From Symbiodinium natans (Eukaryota > Sar > Dinophyceae > Suessiales > Symbiodiniaceae): a stretch of DNA of 64,000 nucleotides. Positions 46,561 to 58,030 of this stretch are shown piece by piece (positions within the stretch are counted from its first letter, which is position 1; every line of letters starts with the position of its first letter). Below the pieces are notes generated by a model. It had not been told where the DNA came from. It saw nothing but the letters and a program-made list of their open reading frames with translations, and searched no databases. The position numbers and the translations under genes are program-made. The stretch lies in the NCBI GenBank assembly GCA_905221605.1, contig CAJNDS010002080.1:979001-1043000 (forward strand). Direction: 5' to 3'.

Positions 46561-47085
46561 GTCAAACATCATTTCGCCAGCACTTGTGGTGTTTTGTTGC
46601 GTCGTTGCTGTTGTTGCCCCAATCGGCTTTGCACGGAAGCTGTGAGTAGACGTCTAGTTTGGCCTATGTGGAGTCTACGTCTACGTGCCGCAGTCACCAG
46701 AAATCCATCGGGCAGTTGCACCAGCACAGGTCAGGTCTAGAACGTTCACAGAGTCTGGCGGATGCTTTTGCCGCTCGCTGCGATTCCCAGCCCTACAACT
46801 CTGCGGCAGACACGTGTCCGAAATTCACGCTCCCAGCGTCACCTGCAACTCGCCGACGGCAAGGGCACAACGGTTCCAAATCTTGCAGAATCGCTGCAGT
46901 AACAGAGTTTTTGCAGTGCTCCCGGAGGCTGTTCAGATTCAGGATTGCTGCAGGGTTCCTTGCCTCTTGCAGAAACATCGTCGCCACGATCGGCCCCCGC
47001 AAGCAGCAAAGCAAATTCTGGGCCGGCAGATCCCGTGACCTGACAACGTCTGGCAGTGTACCCCCCACCCCCCCCCCCACACCCC

Positions 47086-47120
47086 CCTAAACCCTATACC
47101 CTAAACCCTAAGACCTAACC
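47086..47120. repeat. Short telomere repeat (CCCTAAA)n
   Basis: About four copies with variants (CCCTAAACCCTATACCCTAA) preceded by a C-rich run. It lies just 5' of the minus gene that ends at 45.14 kb. Confidence 0.85.
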
Positions 47121-47699
47121 CCCCGATCGAATACGCATGCTCCGGCCTTGGCTGCACCGAGGCGCACAGTGACCTCAAGCTGCTGTGGCTCGCCTGCTTG
47201 GACAGGAACGGGCTCCACCAGACCTGGCAAGCATTACACGCAACGTCATAAACCACAAGCCTGAGGACTTAATGAATAGAGGCTTCTAAGCAATTTACCA
47301 CATGCTAGCGAGCTCTTCAACTTACTTGTCGTTTGCTTCACCGGCGGCACGCATTTGTTTCATAGCCTGTCGCAGTACTATTGCATGTATCATGTCCTAT
47401 CTCCTTTGCGGTGCCCCCGTCTTGGTCAATCATACCTAGAAGTGGCACTCGTTCGAGGACATCGAATCGTAGAAGCTCTGAACTTTAAACCTTTCTTAAC
47501 AAGCCTGATTTTAGCAGTGCCCCTATCTCGAGGCTGCTGCGCTTTGGGGGGGGGGGGGTGGGAGGGCTTCTCGTCACACAGAAAACAAAGAACAAAACCC
47601 ACGCAAACAAAGACAAAGAAAGAAAACAGCTAAGAACCAAACGCGTTTTTCTTTTCAATGACTTCGAGCATCCCCACCCTTCAGGCAAGGAATTTGCGA

Positions 47700-48005
47700 G
47701 CTCACTCTGGGGGTCGGGCACTCCCCGGGGTTCTTTGGGGATACTCTCAGCACTCTTACAAGGATTCTGTGGGGATTTTTTCTAGGGCTGGGGCACATCG
47801 GGGCACTCAAGCGGTTCTGGGAGACTCTGGGCTTGGGCACTCCGGGCATTCTTGAAGGGTACTCTGGGATTCTCTTGGGGGGGGGTCCCTGGGGTTGGGG
47901 ACTCCAGGGACTCTCTGGGAATGGGCTTTAGGAACTGAAGGGGCTCTCTGGGAATACTCTGGGGTTGGGTGCTGCAGGGATTCTCTGGCGATACTCTGGG
48001 GTGTG
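47700..48005. repeat. Degenerate G-rich minisatellite
   Basis: Roughly seven to eight diverged copies of a 30-40 bp unit built on GGGATTCTCTGG, ATACTCTGGGGTTGGG and GCACTC. A run of nine or ten G is at 47877-47886 and another at 47547-47556. Confidence 0.8.
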
Positions 48006-48009
48006 GTAC

Positions 48010-48960
48010 AGGTGATGGGTGAGGAATTGGAGAAGAGTGTAGTTTAAATTCAAAAACACACCTGGGTTGGGAAGAAAAGTCTGCAACTCTTTGCAATTGC
48101 TCATGCCAACCCTTCATATCCAAGACGTCCATAGTGCTGGTTTTAGGGTTGCTTTTTTCCTTGATCCTTTTGTGTTGTTTTGTTTTGGTTTGGGTATGTT
48201 TTTGCTTTTCGGTTCTGGTTTTCCTGTGTTGGTCTAGACACTGCTGAAATTTAGTACTAACTTAACGAATAGCACAACCAAGCTCACACTCTTAACTATA
48301 CTAGGCCCCCAAGTTGAAACACAAACAACTTTGCCAACGTGTTTAGCTAAATTGGGGGTCAGATATTTTGAACAAGGAGCACTATCTTAAGGCCAACCAG
48401 TGATGAATCATACAATACTTAGGGCTTCCAGTAAGTATGCAAACTCGCCGCAGAACTAAATGGCAAGAATTGTAAGCAAGGCCGTAACTGTATCTAAAGT
48501 ACCCATAATAATATTCGATGCTCCCAGGTTGCATAGCTATTCTTATATGACGTACATACGCTTACCGTCAGCGCCGGAATCTTGGAATATGCCTCTGCGT
48601 AGAAACTGATTGTTGGAGTTTGCCTCTAACTTCAACGACAGGCTCTGTACTTTAGTATAGCTCTTAGTTTAGTGGACAGCACTTGAAAACAATGTTCCTG
48701 GGTACTTAGTTCCCCGAGTTGCAACACAAGTAGCTTCGTTCATGTAGCTGGCATAAGTGGAGGTCAGCTCTGTAACTGAAACTTCTTATGATATCAATGA
48801 CCCGTGAATTAAAATCCTACAAACGATGATGCCAAGAAATTAGCAAAAAGTGGTCGTTGAAACACATACTGGGTTTAAGTTTTCGTTTCGTTTGTCGAAG
48901 CTCATCTGGCACATAGGTTGTCCCAGTAGCTGTCGTTCAGTACTTTCCACTATGCCTGGC
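48010..48960. other. AT-richer non-coding stretch with a diverged internal duplication
   Basis: No open frame of length on either strand. A segment at about 48303-48370 (CCCCCAAGTTGAAACACAAA..) resembles one at about 48709-48775 (TCCCCGAGTTGCAACACAAG..), both followed by GGGGTCAG / GAGGTCAG, suggesting an old duplication about 405 bases apart. Confidence 0.5.
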
Positions 48961-49059
48961 TTCAGCACTTTTCTAAGCAATGAAGGACTTTATCGCTAAA
49001 CCTAATATTGACAAGCAACCGGTTGCCTCCATGGATCAATATACAAGAGCCTTGTCCTA

Positions 49060-49745
49060 TAAAGTGGGCGACGCAGCTACGCACAGCGCCATGAACATGA
49101 AGCCAAACATGCAAATGTAAAACACTATGTGCTGCACCTGGCTTGGTACCAGCCCTCGCCACAGCTTGGACCTAAGCCAAGCGATGCTAGTCTTAACTGT
49201 ATACCACCTACCTACGCATAGAACCGGCACGTTTGCCCAAACTTCTCTTCGGGGTCCGACGTACTGCGGCCAGGTGAGGTCCCTCCCGAGATAGGCACCT
49301 GCAAGGGCGTTCACAGGTGTTCACATGTGTTCACTGTCGCCTCTGCAAAGTATTGGGATTGGGCACTTTCGGCTCCGAGTCGGCGAGCCGCAGGCCCCGG
49401 CTCGGAGAAGACCTGAGCTGAGAAAGCCCTTCTGAAGCGCACCGAAATGCACCGAAGCTGTCTTCCCTTTTTCAACCTTTTTGTGACGAGACACCGCCCA
49501 GCGTCCCACCAGCGCGTGGGCGAGACCGTCAGCTTGCGCCAGAAGGGGCCGCTGAAATGTTTCCTGAAGATCCCGAAGTGATGTAGCTGATGACCGTCTC
49601 TGAGGGTGTCAGCGTGAAGGCAGCAATCCCAAGAGCATTACATTCATTACATTGCTGATTCCAAACACCTTGAATCGAAGACAATCGCTCGAACAATCGT
49701 GTGAACTGTTTTGGGCCCGCTGCTGTGCTTGATATGCTTTGCATG
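49060..49745 (-). CDS. Weak gene candidate
   Basis: Two protein-like minus pieces: about 49720-49545 (FTRLFERLSSIQGVWNQQCN, TLTPSETVISYITSGSSGNI) and about 49310-49225 (ALAGAYLGRDLTWPQYVGPR), with a hydrophobic FYICMFGFMFMALCVAASP at about 49125-49060 as a possible membrane segment. Splice joins were not established and no motif is recognised. Confidence 0.3.
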
Positions 49746-49794
49746 CTTTGGCATGCTGACAGAGCAAGGGAACAAGATTCACCAGGCATGCAAA

Positions 49795-49836
49795 GACAGG
49801 AGCGGGGGGAGAGTGACGGGGGGAGAGTGAGACGGG

Positions 49837-49868
<32 letters not shown>

Positions 49869-50140
49869 GAGGAGGAGAGAGGAGGAGGAGAGTCAGACTG
49901 AGCGAGCCAACGCAAAGCCTAGCATCAGAGGAAGAGGAGCGAGAGGAGCGAGAGGAAGCGAGCTAGAACTACAGCCAGGGAGACAGATAGAGAGAGAGAG
50001 AGTGGGAAGGCGAGGGCGAGGGGGGCGAGAGGGCGAGGGCGAGGGCGAGGGCGAGAGCCATGAGAGAGAGAGAGAGACAGGGATAAGTCATCAGATCGAA
50101 CTAGAAAGAGAGAGCACCAATGAAAAGAATGAAACATCTA
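49795..50140. repeat. Polypurine (GA-rich) region
   Basis: About 340 bases in which the plus strand is very largely purine: GGAGAGAGAG, GAGGAGGAGAG, GGCGAGGGCGAGG and AGAGAGAGAG blocks broken by short ordinary sequence near 49895-49990. Ser/Leu-rich or Glu/Arg-rich frames through it are not real. Confidence 0.9.
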
Positions 50141-50504
50141 CAAAGCCACACAAGGGTTTGCAGGCGGCAACTCGGGAGTTACTCCTTCCCCTTGCTGGCC
50201 CACCCCAACGTCGTTGGAGCTGTATGGCGAGGAAAACACAAACCGAACTTTGCAAGTAGGGGGGGCGTCAAGCATCATTCAAAGGATGACTTCCTGCTTG
50301 GAGGTTGCGTGAAACATGTTGAATCCAACGTTCATCTCCTAAAGGTCATCTCATTCTGTTCATGCCAAAAACGAAGAAAGACTTGGTGAAGAGCGAAGTT
50401 CACAAAGGTGAGTAAGTTGCGACTTCACAAACAAAGATGCGCAAGTTGGCATCTTGTTCTGTTTGCCCGAGCCTCGCCCGAGATTGGGGCACGTGCATAG
50501 TTGT

Positions 50505-51625
50505 TCAAATCCTCGGCGAGAACATGCATGCTTTCTCAGGATTGACATGCACAAGATCTCGAAGCATAGCACTCCAGCCACTCCATTCACTGGCCAGTAA
50601 GGCAGCAACAACACTGTACACGCACTGCGGTTTCGTCAGCCACCTGCGAAGCCGAGGTCTTGACATGCTTCAACGGCTAGTGACCGGGCACTGCGCAGAA
50701 GAAAGAGGTGGAAGGTTCCAGATGCTTTGCATGCACGTTTTTTGGGGAATTTGGCTTTCATGTGAACAGCCCCAGCTAAACAAGCACCTATGAGCAGACG
50801 GCGCGGTCAGCACCATGTCAACATCAGCATATGAAGAGGACATGGGCTGATCCCAGCACAAAGTACTGAAGGAAGGTCAAAAGCCCAAGCCAATGCACAG
50901 CTAGTCAACGTTTGCCAAATGCAAGAGGATCCCCAGATTCATCAAGATCCACATAAAGAGCTGAAGGCCTGAGCTGCAGGGTGGAATGCCCACCGAGCCA
51001 CTTGGTGTAGGGAACCTCATCGCGCACAACGCAGAAGCCCTCACAAAACTCAACCGCTGATTGAGCGGTAGGCTTGCTCCGCCTACGCAGCTCCGCTGGA
51101 AATTTTCAAGTTTGAGGACGAAGCATTCATTCAACGATTTAATTAACTTTTTCCACCCAGTCAGAGCCCTTCAGCCAACACGGCTGCAAACAAGGTGGAA
51201 GAATGCTGTGCGTTGCACTGGAAGGTGCTAAGCAGCAAGAGTGCCCATTGCGTCCACGTGAGCCGGAATGTCACTTCAAAGTAGCCGAGTGATTGAAAAA
51301 ATGCGCTTGCACTGGGGGGCTGACCATGCGCTTGAGGAGGCCTTGCCGTCTCGCCTGCACTAAAGCTTGACAAAGCTGCACCAGTAACAGCCGCAATGTA
51401 AGAGAACGTGTGGGTTCGTCCCGGAATCCGACACAATTGCAGAATTCCGAGTAGCTTGGCATGTTCGCATATCCATCCTACCCCATCCTTTCCCAGGACA
51501 AAGAAGCCCAAACTTCAATCCTAAACCGAAGGCTGCGTCACCATTCTCATCCTCACCAGCCCGGCATAGGGCTTCAAAGACAAACGGGGACCAACTGACA
51601 GCCAACCGGGACCAAGCCACAGTCA
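50505..51625 (-). CDS. Unrecognised gene
   Basis: The best exon (about 50650-50505) is entered by GGCTTCGCAG and encodes WLTKPQCVYSVVAALLASEW and MLRDLVHVNPEKACMFSPRI before a stop or donor. Upstream minus pieces with protein-like content are about 51620-51500 (SPFVFEALCRAGEDENGDAA), about 51420-51170 (FFQSLGYFEVTFRLTWTQWA) and about 51100-50905 (LFMWILMNLGILLHLANV, hydrophobic). I cannot show that they belong to one gene. Confidence 0.35.
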
Positions 51626-51639
51626 TTGAAGTAAGAGTC

Positions 51640-52940
51640 TGCTAAGCGTGCATCAACGAAAGCTGCACACCATGGCACTCTGAGGACAATAAGCGGCAGC
51701 ACTGAGCACAGTATGCGCCACACTCGCTGCCGCACAGCTCTGCTGCGCTTGTTTGTGTGGGATCGAACTTCGGTGGCAAAAGCGACAGGCAGGGGTCAAT
51801 TCAGGAACAGCAAAAAGCAACCTTAATCTGCGGGTTGAAAGTTTGGAAGATGAAAGCCTGGAAGGATAGAAATTAAAGCTCGAGCGCGTAAGACGTTAGA
51901 CTTTAGGTTAGGGCGATCGAGACTTTCCATGTTTGGATGAGCTTGACAGATTGCACACCATCCTCTCTTATGTGAAAACTGCCGGTTAAACTGCCTCAAA
52001 CTGCCAGACGACCATGCCAAAATGGCCAGCGCATTCTATCAAGTTGAAGCGGGTCAAAAAAATCCTTTAGAAATTTAGCGCTAGAAAAGGCAGCATGTTT
52101 GCGAACTGCTCTGCCTTCCGAATGCTGAAAACTACGGTGTCGTTGACTGCCAGCGGACACATACGACACGCATCGACACGCCGCGCCGGGCCTTCACGAA
52201 CGTAGGTGAGGCTCCCGGCAGACCAGCAAGAGCGCAAGGTTTCTTATCTGGTGTCCCCCGTGATCGTGCCATTCCAGTTCAGTGTGAGGGCTGTCCCCTT
52301 CCAGGACAAAGCTAGTTGGGAGTTGTGTGAAAGATTTACTTGCGCTGGTTTGACACGATCCGTGCTGTTCAACCAATAGCCGAACTGAACGTCATGCCGT
52401 AGGTTGCCTCCCAAACTGAAAGGAAAGCCTCAGACCAACTGAAACTTGCCAAGTCTTCTCGAATTCAATCCATCGATGCCATTCTCAACCGCTAAACAGT
52501 GATCGTGGCCTACATGTCCACCATTACTAGCCTTTTCCCACTGTTAGCAAGAAGCCGCCAGTAGCCACTACCAGCCAGACCCGCAAGCCTCTTCATTCCA
52601 TACTTGGAGATCCACCTTCACGCGGCCGAACGATGCACAAAGCGCGATGAAGTCAAAGCATGGCGATGCGAGCGTCAAGCCAGGAGGCCACATGGGGACT
52701 GTTCTAGATTAATATAAGGTTGTCGTACAAGTAGCCCTAGAATCCCTCTACAAAAAAAGCACTCCGAAAGAAACAACAACTTCTCCAAATGACTCCCTGC
52801 CTCACCCCAGGATCCACTCGGAATGGAGAACATGTGTGAAAGCTCTGGACCTGGTCATCATTTCAGAGCTTCAAGGCTCTTAGCAGGGAGCTTAGATGCA
52901 ATCAGGTATTATGAAGCTTGTTTCCTCTCGGCTCATTAGC
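51640..52940. other. No gene supported
   Basis: One minus frame at 52194-52376 contains a plausible FVLEGDSPHTELEWHDHGG segment but no linked exon. The rest, including 52.4-52.95 kb, shows nothing on either strand. Confidence 0.35.
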
Positions 52941-52950
52941 AAGAACCTGC

Positions 52951-53445
52951 CTAAGTTTTGCTCCGGGCTCCAGGGCGCAGGCTCTCGACCAGAGCGACCT
53001 CGAAGCAAGCAAAAGGGGGCACCACAAGGCCCCGATCCTGCAAAGGGCATGAGAGGATGCTGAAGCGGCTCATGCTCATGTTACGAGTAGCGGCTGTCAT
53101 ATAAGCCAAAGCCATCAGCCGACCTGCAGCAGCTCCTTGCGAACGGCTCCTAGGATCGAGAAAGGGCTGCGCCCATGCAGCGGGGTGCCTGGAGGCAGCA
53201 AGCTGAGCAAGATGCTTGCCGCAGACATCGGACACTCACTGACACTCACTCCTTAAATGGAACATCTCGCACCGACAAAGGTCCGACAAGCACCGCCAAT
53301 CCGACCATTCTGTCTGCTCCGTCTCACCACATCTTCGGGAGCTTCGGATCGTTTCGGCCTGGAGGGTCCACCACAACGATGTCTGCACGCCTGCCCTCTG
53401 GCAACAAGACATCCAACCTCCCGGGAGAGGCAGTTACTTCTCATG
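52951..53445 (-). CDS. Unrecognised gene fragment
   Basis: A minus exon at about 53440-53330 encodes LDVLLPEGRRADIVVVDPPG followed by RNDPKLPKMW. A second piece (about 53310-53252) encodes MVGLAVLVGPLSVRDVPFKE and ends at a consensus GTGAGT donor. A third (about 53210-53060) encodes ASRHPAAWAQPFLDPRSRSQ and MALAYMTAATRNMSMSRFSI. The DIVVVDPPG string resembles motif IV of nucleic-acid methyltransferases, but without motif I this is only a hint. Confidence 0.35.
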
Positions 53446-53499
53446 AGCTGTGCTGTCTCGCCATAAGCATGAGTTGATCTGGAATTGAGGAGCTGGCAT

Positions 53500-55060
53500 C
53501 TCTCGTGGATCTGCAGCGAAGACCTCTCGAGCCCAACACCCGACACCTTCCAGCCTCTAAGACCTGCAATGCTATGGCTGCTAAGTGTACGAGACAGCGA
53601 TGAATACAAAACACAGAAAGACTCAACAAGTCCGAACCAACCGAGAAACTCGGTTCCCCACAGTTGTTTCATTCACCGAGTTCTCCTTCGGCAAAGGCAG
53701 AATAGTCCAGCATGGCAGAACGGACCACGCGCGGAAGATGCCACGCCAGGATGGGTTCGTGCTGCTATGCACTTGGCGAAACCGGTGCCCGAAGAGCACA
53801 AGTTTCTGGAACATAAAGAGTGGAGAAGGGTGAACAGCAGGGGTCGGACTGTTTGATTTTGACCCCCCCAAACCCTCCATCGCAACCCTTCAGTCATTGA
53901 TTCTCCCAATCAAAACCTAGCGGCTTTGGCATGTATCAAACCAATGCATTTGTCTGGTAAACTGCCTGACGTAGAGATCGCTCATATATCATGACATCCA
54001 ATTTCGGCTTCGGGGTGCTTCGGGGTCCTCTGCAACCTTTTGCAGTAGCGAGGCAACGTGCTCAGAACCTCAGTCCACGCAGTGTCCACGCGGTGTCCAC
54101 GCCGCACTTCTTCTATTCACCTTTTGAACACATCCAGGGCCCTGTCCAGGCATGACCAGGGATCGCATGCCATGGTGCTTGGCTGCATAAAACCCAGGCC
54201 TTGTCTCGCATGAGTTATCGTGAAGTACATTGCAAGAAAAGATGTTCGACGGCCTTGCTCGTCTGGGCACCAGGCAATCCAGCATTCCCGCTGCAATCTA
54301 GCAGAGTGCGAGGCCCCACGCCCTCTAGCTGTCGAACCTGAGGCAGTTAAACGAGCGCCTGCGCCAGCCAGGCCTGAAGAACCTCTCTCTTCGCTGGTTA
54401 AGGCCTGGACCGCAGTCTGTAGGGCTGAGGCCTGCCATGCTCGAGCAGGGGCTGGCGCACGGCAATCTGGCTCAATTCAAGCAAAAGCGTGGCGGCCAGG
54501 CGTAGAAATCATGCCGCTCGTGGTCCCCGGCCACAGGTAGCAGGAACCTTTGCCAAACATGCAAGTTGCAGTGGCACCATGTTGGCCCGTGTGCAGTCAC
54601 TCACACACACACACACACACCATGTTTGACGCGAAACATCCTCTAGAGTAGCCGGTGATGTGTTCGTGGCATGTCGCAGGCTCTGAGGCAAAGGCTCGTT
54701 GACCTCTTTAATGGTTTGCCGCGGAATTCCATGCAACCTGGGCTTGCCGCAACATCTGAGATATCTGAGGCGGCTTAAGCGGCTTGACTGTTCAGCTGGG
54801 GTCGTGCCTGGATGGCGATTTGACAGGCGGTACCGTGTTGTCCTCATACTCCGGGCCTGTCTCTAAGCAGCCAAGCGGCCAACATGCGAGCAACGTACAC
54901 AGAAGCCATTGCAAGCCGCCTCCAGGATCTGCAGAGCGCGCGCGGACATGCATGCTGATGCCAGTCCTCGAGAAATCTCATGCGCTCAGGCCTTCTCTGG
55001 CGCATGCGCAGGCACCTTCCTAACATTTCGGATTTCTCCATGCTAACTATTGCATATCTT
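53500..55060. other. No gene supported
   Basis: Open frames on both strands without motif or exon chain. A (CA)n run of about 20 bases is at 54601-54620. Confidence 0.35.
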
Positions 55061-55069
55061 TTAGCTGGT

Positions 55070-55705
55070 CCCGTCGCACACAACGCACACTGCAACTTGG
55101 CAGCCCTGCGCAATGAACTCCACAGCGACCTGCACCCAGTCTCCCGCCTTGGCATCACGAGTCAGGTCAAGGACGATGGCATTGGCAAGACAAACATGCA
55201 AATCAGGAAAACGCGAAAACGCCTTCACCCTCAGTCTCCTGGGGTGATCTCCCAGGCGCCAGTCATCACCGGCTTGCTCCTATGTACAAGTAACATGTCG
55301 CATGTCGGCCTCCAGAAAATCGATCTTAACAGGTTCTTGCTATACTCACTTCTGTAGTGTGGGAAGCTCTGGAAGCTCTTGGTGTTAACTGGCTGCACGT
55401 GTCCTGCAGCTGTAGCAACCACCCCCATGCGACCTGTTCGGCGCTAAGAGTCGACACATCACGGTCAGAATGGTGACCGAACAGTCTGAGAACAGCTTGA
55501 CTCGATGCGAGTGGCATCGCCAGCAAAGTTGCGAGAGCCTTGGGAGGTGCTCAAAACCTGTCAGGACACTCGGCGGAACTTTTCGGGATGCCTAGAGAGA
55601 TTGCGACAAACAAGGCTTCTCATTCGCAGCTTCCGCCTTGCGCCTCTCTCGGTCTGCCCATATATCCCAATCGAACAGGGCCTTGCTGAAGATGCTTCCG
55701 GCTAG
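55070..55705 (-). CDS. Exons downstream of the PRMT7-like gene, assignment open
   Basis: Three minus pieces have protein-like content: about 55700-55605 (KALFDWDIWADRERRKAEAA), about 55425-55235 (SFQSFPHYRSEYSKNLLRSI) and about 55200-55072 (ANAIVLDLTRDAKAGDWVQV, AVEFIAQGCQVAVCVV, stop). They follow the methyltransferase on the same strand and could be its C-terminal exons or a separate gene. I see no PRMT C-terminal hallmark in them. Confidence 0.35.
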
Positions 55706-55904
55706 GTGGCAGCTAGCAAGTGGAGGAGATGGCAATCAACCCCGCTCAGAAACATGTCTGCTCTCCCTCGCTCCTCGGTCTGGGTTCCCCACGGCCTCAA
55801 TGGTGCCTTCTGACTGCATTTCAAGCCTGGGCGAGGGGCGAACCCTAAAGCCTGAACCCTGAACATCCGTGAGCCCATATATACCCCCCCCCGCCCACAT
55901 AAGC

Positions 55905-57125
55905 CATGGGCCAAAGCGTGCGATTTTTTGGAATTTTCTCCGGAGTGTCGTTGTAGAAGTCGAGGTCAAGGACGCAAATCCGCTCACTGAGTTTCACGTA
56001 CCGAGCCCGGGAAGCGCCCACGGTGGCCTCAAGGCAACTCAAACTTGCACTCTTAACGCAGCTGAAAAGAAGCCTTCAAGAAACAAAGGACGGCACAGAC
56101 GCACGAACGTCGCTTGCTAGAGGAATAAGGCAGTAAGCTCAGAAAGAGTCTACGACCTTCCCCCTCGTGGAGTCATCCGAGTCTGCCTTCCAGTAGACTG
56201 TGTCTTGGAGATCCTCAAGTTGGCTCAGATTGAAGCCACGCCATGGTGGAGGCGACCACACCGCCTCAGACATCTGCACCAGCGTCACATACTGGCACCC
56301 ACCAGCAGGAATGATCTGGCCGCCCTCTTTCAGGAGACGGTCTCCTTTGCTGTCCCTTTTCTCCCCTCTTCCCGGCTAAGCAGAGGTTGTGCCACTATCG
56401 AATCACAACAATACTACTATTGTTCAAGAACGTTCAAACAAAGCTCAAGGTGCTGGCATCTGACAGGAACGTCAGAGCTCCTTCGCCCAACAGCATTGTA
56501 CCGAAGGTCTCGGTCACCAGAATGTCAGCTTTGCCCCCTAGAGTGCCGAGATCAACTTGCGTGGACAGCTGCGCAATGAGACTGATGTTTGTGTTGGGAT
56601 AGAGCATTCTGTTTCCCTCAATGGTCTTGGCTGCGAGCTCTGCGAGATGCAGATTCCTCAGGCCGGGCGCAAGAACTTGCGAGAAGCACCCACCAGCACG
56701 TGTTCTACAAATGCTCTCGCATGCTCTCGCTCTCAGCGTGTCTCGCTCCCGGCCCCGACTCGCGAAGCACAAGCCAGGCGTGTCTTGAAGCCAGGGTTCG
56801 CCTCGATGGCCAAGATCCTGCCTGCACTGCCGCCTCGCGCCTGTGAGGCCCGGGCTGCCGCCCGAGCAGCCAAGATGGCCAGCAGACCGCTGCCGGCTCC
56901 GAGGTCCAAGACATCGCATTGAGGACAACTCGGCAAAGTCAGTCAGTCACTCGGAGGGGCGGGGAAACGACCATCTACGAGTACGTTGCAGTGGCACCCT
57001 CTGGATAGAATGCCCGAAGCCCCGTGGATACATGCAGGAGAGCGCCTAGCCAAGGCTGCCTGGAGTGCTTCTTGGTAGAAGCTGTTTCGTCCGAAGTCGT
57101 TCCTGGTCTGTGCTGTGCTTGCCAT
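55905..57125 (-). CDS. PRMT7: PRMT7-like protein arginine methyltransferase
   Basis: Methylates arginine side chains using S-adenosylmethionine. Exon 1 57125-57046 (ATG then ASTAQTRNDFGRNSFYQEAL), exon 2 56928-56792 (motif I CDVLDLGAGSGLLAILAARA and post-I RILAIEANP), exon 3 56639-56454 (LAAKTIEGNRMLYPNTNISL, then ADILVTETFGTMLLGEGAL, the double-E loop), exon 4 56344 to about 56150 (DRLLKEGGQIIPAGGCQYVT), exon 5 about 55978-55905 (ERICVLDLDFYNDTPEKIP). Introns 57045-56929, 56791-56640 and 56453-56345 all start GC and end AG, and the joins give natural family sequence (NP-ELAAKT, SDA-RDRLLK). The ILVTE(x)F(x)TxLxGEGAL form of the loop is that of PRMT7. PRMT7 of animals has two tandem domains; only one is visible. 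A short upstream exon may be missing. Confidence 0.85.
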
Positions 57126-58030
57126 GTGCGCAAGCAAGCAAGCGCCTGATGCTCAAACCAGAGAACACATGAACGTATGACGATGTACAGGCGTGGGCTA
57201 GCAACATGGCGTCCAAGCAGCAGCATCACATAATGATCGTCATACTCAAAGAGAGGCTTCCTGCCGACGCCCAGCGCCAGGGGAATCAGGCCCAAACCAA
57301 TCTGCCCAGTCAGTCTCCAGCCCATCCGGCAGCTTTCAGAGGGCGTGGGAAGAGAGAGAGGTCGCTACACAAGGCATCCTAGAGGAGTTAGATGGAGTTA
57401 GGTTCTACAGCATGGTGTGGTTGTGTGTGGCTCTTTCTCCCTTCAACCCTCAGTATTCTAGGGGGGAAGATCTGCGACGTTCAGCGCCCCAAGCGCTCAA
57501 TCCAGGGCTTAAGCTCAGGCAGGAAGCACAACTTCTCACACCGCTGGCGCTGTTCTTTCTTATCAGAGAGCGCAAGTCTGCTGCTGCCGTTATGTACGAA
57601 AGAACTTCTTTAGGACCCAAGTGACTCAGACTTCGCCAGCTGTGCGGACTTGCAGGCTTCCAGGAGCCCTGCCAGCTTGCAGATGCCCTCGAGCTGTGTA
57701 AGACGTAAGATGACGTAAGGCAATGCAACCCAAGCTCACTCGCAATTTTCCCCTTTGGCAGTCACATCAACGCTCAGGGTGTTATGTCCAAACAAACGCC
57801 TTGCTGGTCGCCTCCAGCATTCCAGCAAGGTCACTTCGTGAGGGCTGACGCACCAAGGGCTTGATGTCGCCATGACCCACAACGTAGCCAACAGGCTACA
57901 ACTGAACAAGCTAACGAGGTAGCTCGTGGAAAACCAGCTGTAGGTGCTAGGGGTGAAACGGGGGTACTTCCAGGGAAAAACTGCTTCTCGCGCAACAAGT
58001 CTCCTTGAGAGAGAGGGTACAGAAACCGAA

